From positions 1 through 39,841 of the forward strand of contig NZ_VLNT01000024.1 in assembly GCF_007421815.1 (NCBI RefSeq): a stretch of 39,841 nucleotides of DNA, written 5' to 3'. The notes below the pieces were generated by a model. It worked only from the letters and a program-made list of their open reading frames with translations. It was not told where the DNA came from and searched no databases. Of this stretch, positions 38,875-39,841 are shown in pieces. Origin of the DNA: Aeromicrobium piscarium (lineage in GTDB: Bacteria > Actinomycetota > Actinomycetes > Propionibacteriales > Nocardioidaceae). Within the stretch, counting starts at the first letter, position 1. Each line of letters opens with the position of its first letter. The translations under genes and the position numbers were made by a program.

Positions 38875-39235
38875 TGGCAGGACCCGTTGCTTGCGGGTCT
38901 GCCCTGCGAAGGAGTCTGATCGTTCATGGCAAGACCACCAGCCATCCCGGCTGAGGAGAAGACCAGGATCGTGTTGTCGGTCCTGGCCGGGGAGGTCACC
39001 GTCGCCGAGGCCGCCCGGCGGGCGAAGGCGTCCGAGCAGTCGGTGGGGAACTGGAAGCGGGCGTTCCTCGAGGCCGGCAAGACCGGCCTGGCCGCCGGGA
39101 AGTCGGGGCCCTCGACGCGTGAGCAGCAGTTGGAGGCCGAGGTTGCGGAGCTGACCCAGGCGCTGGGCGAGGCGCACCTGGAGGTTCGGGTGTGGAAGAA
39201 GTCCGCGGAGGGCCGGCTGGGCCCTTCGAGGACCT
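38856..39235 (+). mobile_element. IS3-family element B-like, 5' fragment
   Basis: The fragment begins TGTCGCGCGTCAG then TTAGTGGCAGG, matching the orfA-side end of element B (TGTAGCGCGTCAAG...TTGGCAGGG). It contains orfA and the first codons of orfB in the -1 frame (GGPAGPFEDLE), and is then cut at about 39235 by another IS end. The rest of orfB is missing. Confidence 0.82.
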
Positions 39236-39270
39236 TGAAGCGCCCCAGGTTTGATGCCGCATCCTTTTGA
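38926..39270 (+). CDS. IS3-family OrfA, near-complete, read into neighbouring IS
   Basis: This is a 114-residue open frame. Residues 1-100 are a standard OrfA: RIVLSVLAGEVTVAEAARRA, then KASEQSVGNWKRAFLEAGK and LEAEVAELTQALGEAHLEV. The natural product would continue or frameshift around VWKKSAEG. Here the frame runs on past GPSRTLKR into an unrelated IS tip (PRFDAASF) before stopping at 39270. It is close to the OrfA at 29630-29947. Without orfB it cannot transpose. Confidence 0.85.
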   Translation: MARPPAIPAEEKTRIVLSVLAGEVTVAEAARRAKASEQSVGNWKRAFLEAGKTGLAAGKSGPSTREQQLEAEVAELTQALGEAHLEVRVWKKSAEGRLGPSRTLKRPRFDAASF

Positions 39271-39289
39271 GTTGGAAGGATGCGAACCA
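39236..39289 (+). mobile_element. 54-bp tip of an IS3 element with internal hairpin
   Basis: TGAAGCGCCCCAGGTT begins this tip. It resembles the TGAACCGCCCCAGGTT end of element A, and TTGGAAGGATG matches the orfA leader in the 25262 fragment. It is therefore most likely the orfA-side end of an element A-type IS. CGCATCCTT (39259-39267) can pair with AAGGATGCG (39276-39284) around an 8-nt loop. It is cut at its orfA start by the inverted element A copy. Confidence 0.55.
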
Positions 39290-39841
39290 TGAACCGCCCC
39301 AGGTTCGCTGCCGCTCCTATACGGGTTGCGGCTCTCGGTTGAGGGCCGCGTAGTGGGCTTGCTCGGACTCTGTTGGTGTCATCATCCCAAGAGAGCCGTG
39401 CAGGCGTCTGGTGTTGTACCAGTCGACCCATCCGGCGGTGGCGTACTCGACGTCGGCGATGGTCCGGTAGGGGCCGGTGTGGAAGACCGTGGTGCGGATG
39501 CACTCGGTCTTGAACAGGCCGATCACGCACTCCATCAGCGCGTTGTCATACGCATCAGCCACCGTCCCGATCGAGGGCAGGATGCCCTCGTCGGTGAGGT
39601 GGTCGGTGAACGCGATCGACGTGTACTGGCTGCCGGCGTCGGCGTGGCCGATCAGTTCACCGGGGATGACGGGGTGGCCTTCGCGGCCACGCTGCCACAG
39701 CGCCATCCGCAGCGGGACGTCGACCAGCTCGACGGCCTTGGTGGGCGCGATGTTCCAGGCGATGATCTTCTGGGCGAAGACGTCGAGGATGAACGCGACG
39801 TAGACGAACCCGGCCCACGTCCTGACATAGGTGAAGTCCAT
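39290..39841 (-). mobile_element. IS3-family element A, inverted copy, cut by window edge
   Basis: The outer end TGAACCGCCCCAGGTTCGC at 39290 is followed by the transposase gene on the minus strand. This is the same element and the same end as at 843-861 but in opposite orientation. The window ends within the transposase gene. Confidence 0.85.
39317..39841 (-). CDS. IS3-family transposase OrfB (element A), cut by window edge
   Basis: These are the C-terminal 174 residues of the element A transposase, from MDFTYVRTWAGFVYVAF to LNREPQPV; the true start lies beyond the window. The catalytic residues in MDFTY, HADAGSQYTS and LMECVIGLFKTE are all present. Compared with the left-edge copy it differs at about six positions (for example VA/IA, GS/AP, CV/CI, HA/HT, AT/AA). 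The copies are therefore distinct genomic copies, not a duplicated assembly end. Confidence 0.9.
   Translation of the reverse strand: MDFTYVRTWAGFVYVAFILDVFAQKIIAWNIAPTKAVELVDVPLRMALWQRGREGHPVIPGELIGHADAGSQYTSIAFTDHLTDEGILPSIGTVADAYDNALMECVIGLFKTECIRTTVFHTGPYRTIADVEYATAGWVDWYNTRRLHGSLGMMTPTESEQAHYAALNREPQPV

Noticed and set aside
1..39841. CRISPR arrays, rRNA genes or a replication origin
   Set aside because: No regularly spaced direct repeats, no rRNA-like stretches and no iteron or DnaA-box clusters were seen on reading both strands.

Overview
The window is high-GC DNA with actinobacterial gene families throughout: SCO6880/SCO6881-type conjugation proteins, DUF4913, a CYP199-like P450, a PucR regulator with a C-terminal helix-turn-helix, and actinobacterial IS3, IS481 and ISL3 elements. 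It most likely comes from an actinomycete such as a Rhodococcus/Gordonia-type degrader. No ribosomal or universal housekeeping gene is intact here, so the genus is not fixed. The region looks accessory. Both ends lie inside inverted copies of one IS3-family element, which fits either a very large IS-bounded unit or an assembly contig broken at a repeat.

Region 1 (about 1-17.2 kb) is a catabolic island. A tightly packed 12-gene minus-strand operon (15682 down to 3502) has every junction overlapping by 1 or 4 nt or separated by 2 nt. In transcription order it encodes an aldehyde dehydrogenase, a CYP199-like P450, a 2Fe-2S ferredoxin, a ferredoxin reductase, a zinc alcohol dehydrogenase, an alpha/beta hydrolase, the small and large subunits of a molybdenum hydroxylase, an ACMSD-like amidohydrolase (probable decarboxylase), the FAD subunit of the hydroxylase, a NIPSNAP protein and a tail-anchored CoxG-like protein. 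A BenE-type aromatic acid importer lies just upstream on the same strand. Two paralogous IclR regulators and a UbiX fragment lie at the far end. The likely logic is: import an aromatic or heteroaromatic acid, oxidise a side chain (P450, then alcohol and aldehyde dehydrogenases), hydroxylate the ring with water (Mo enzyme), and remove a carboxylate (amidohydrolase). No ring-cleavage enzyme is present. Three promoter regions share ATGGACC/ACCATT half-sites and may form one regulon.

Region 2 (about 17.2-30.8 kb) is a graveyard of mobile DNA. It holds a decayed dapB-like gene, a VirD4/TraG coupling protein with an internal deletion, an intact DUF4913 gene, an IS481 element with a 9-bp target duplication, an Abi-like gene cut by an IS3 fragment, SCO6880 with one amber codon, SCO6881 cut by another IS3 fragment, an AraC/GlxA-type regulator divergent from a small monooxygenase, a 3' tRNA fragment with its terminator (a probable attachment-site scar), an ISL3 transposase whose end is overwritten by an IS3 element, and helicase plus DUF4391 remnants of a probable defence or restriction system.

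Region 3 (about 30.8-39.8 kb) holds an FAD oxidoreductase that has lost its nucleotide-binding N-terminus, a three-gene operon (glutathione-independent formaldehyde dehydrogenase, DJ-1/PfpI protein, ABM monooxygenase) divergent from a PucR-type regulator, a UvrA-like dual ABC ATPase, a small conserved protein whose C-terminus is overwritten by an IS, and nested IS3 remnants at the right edge.
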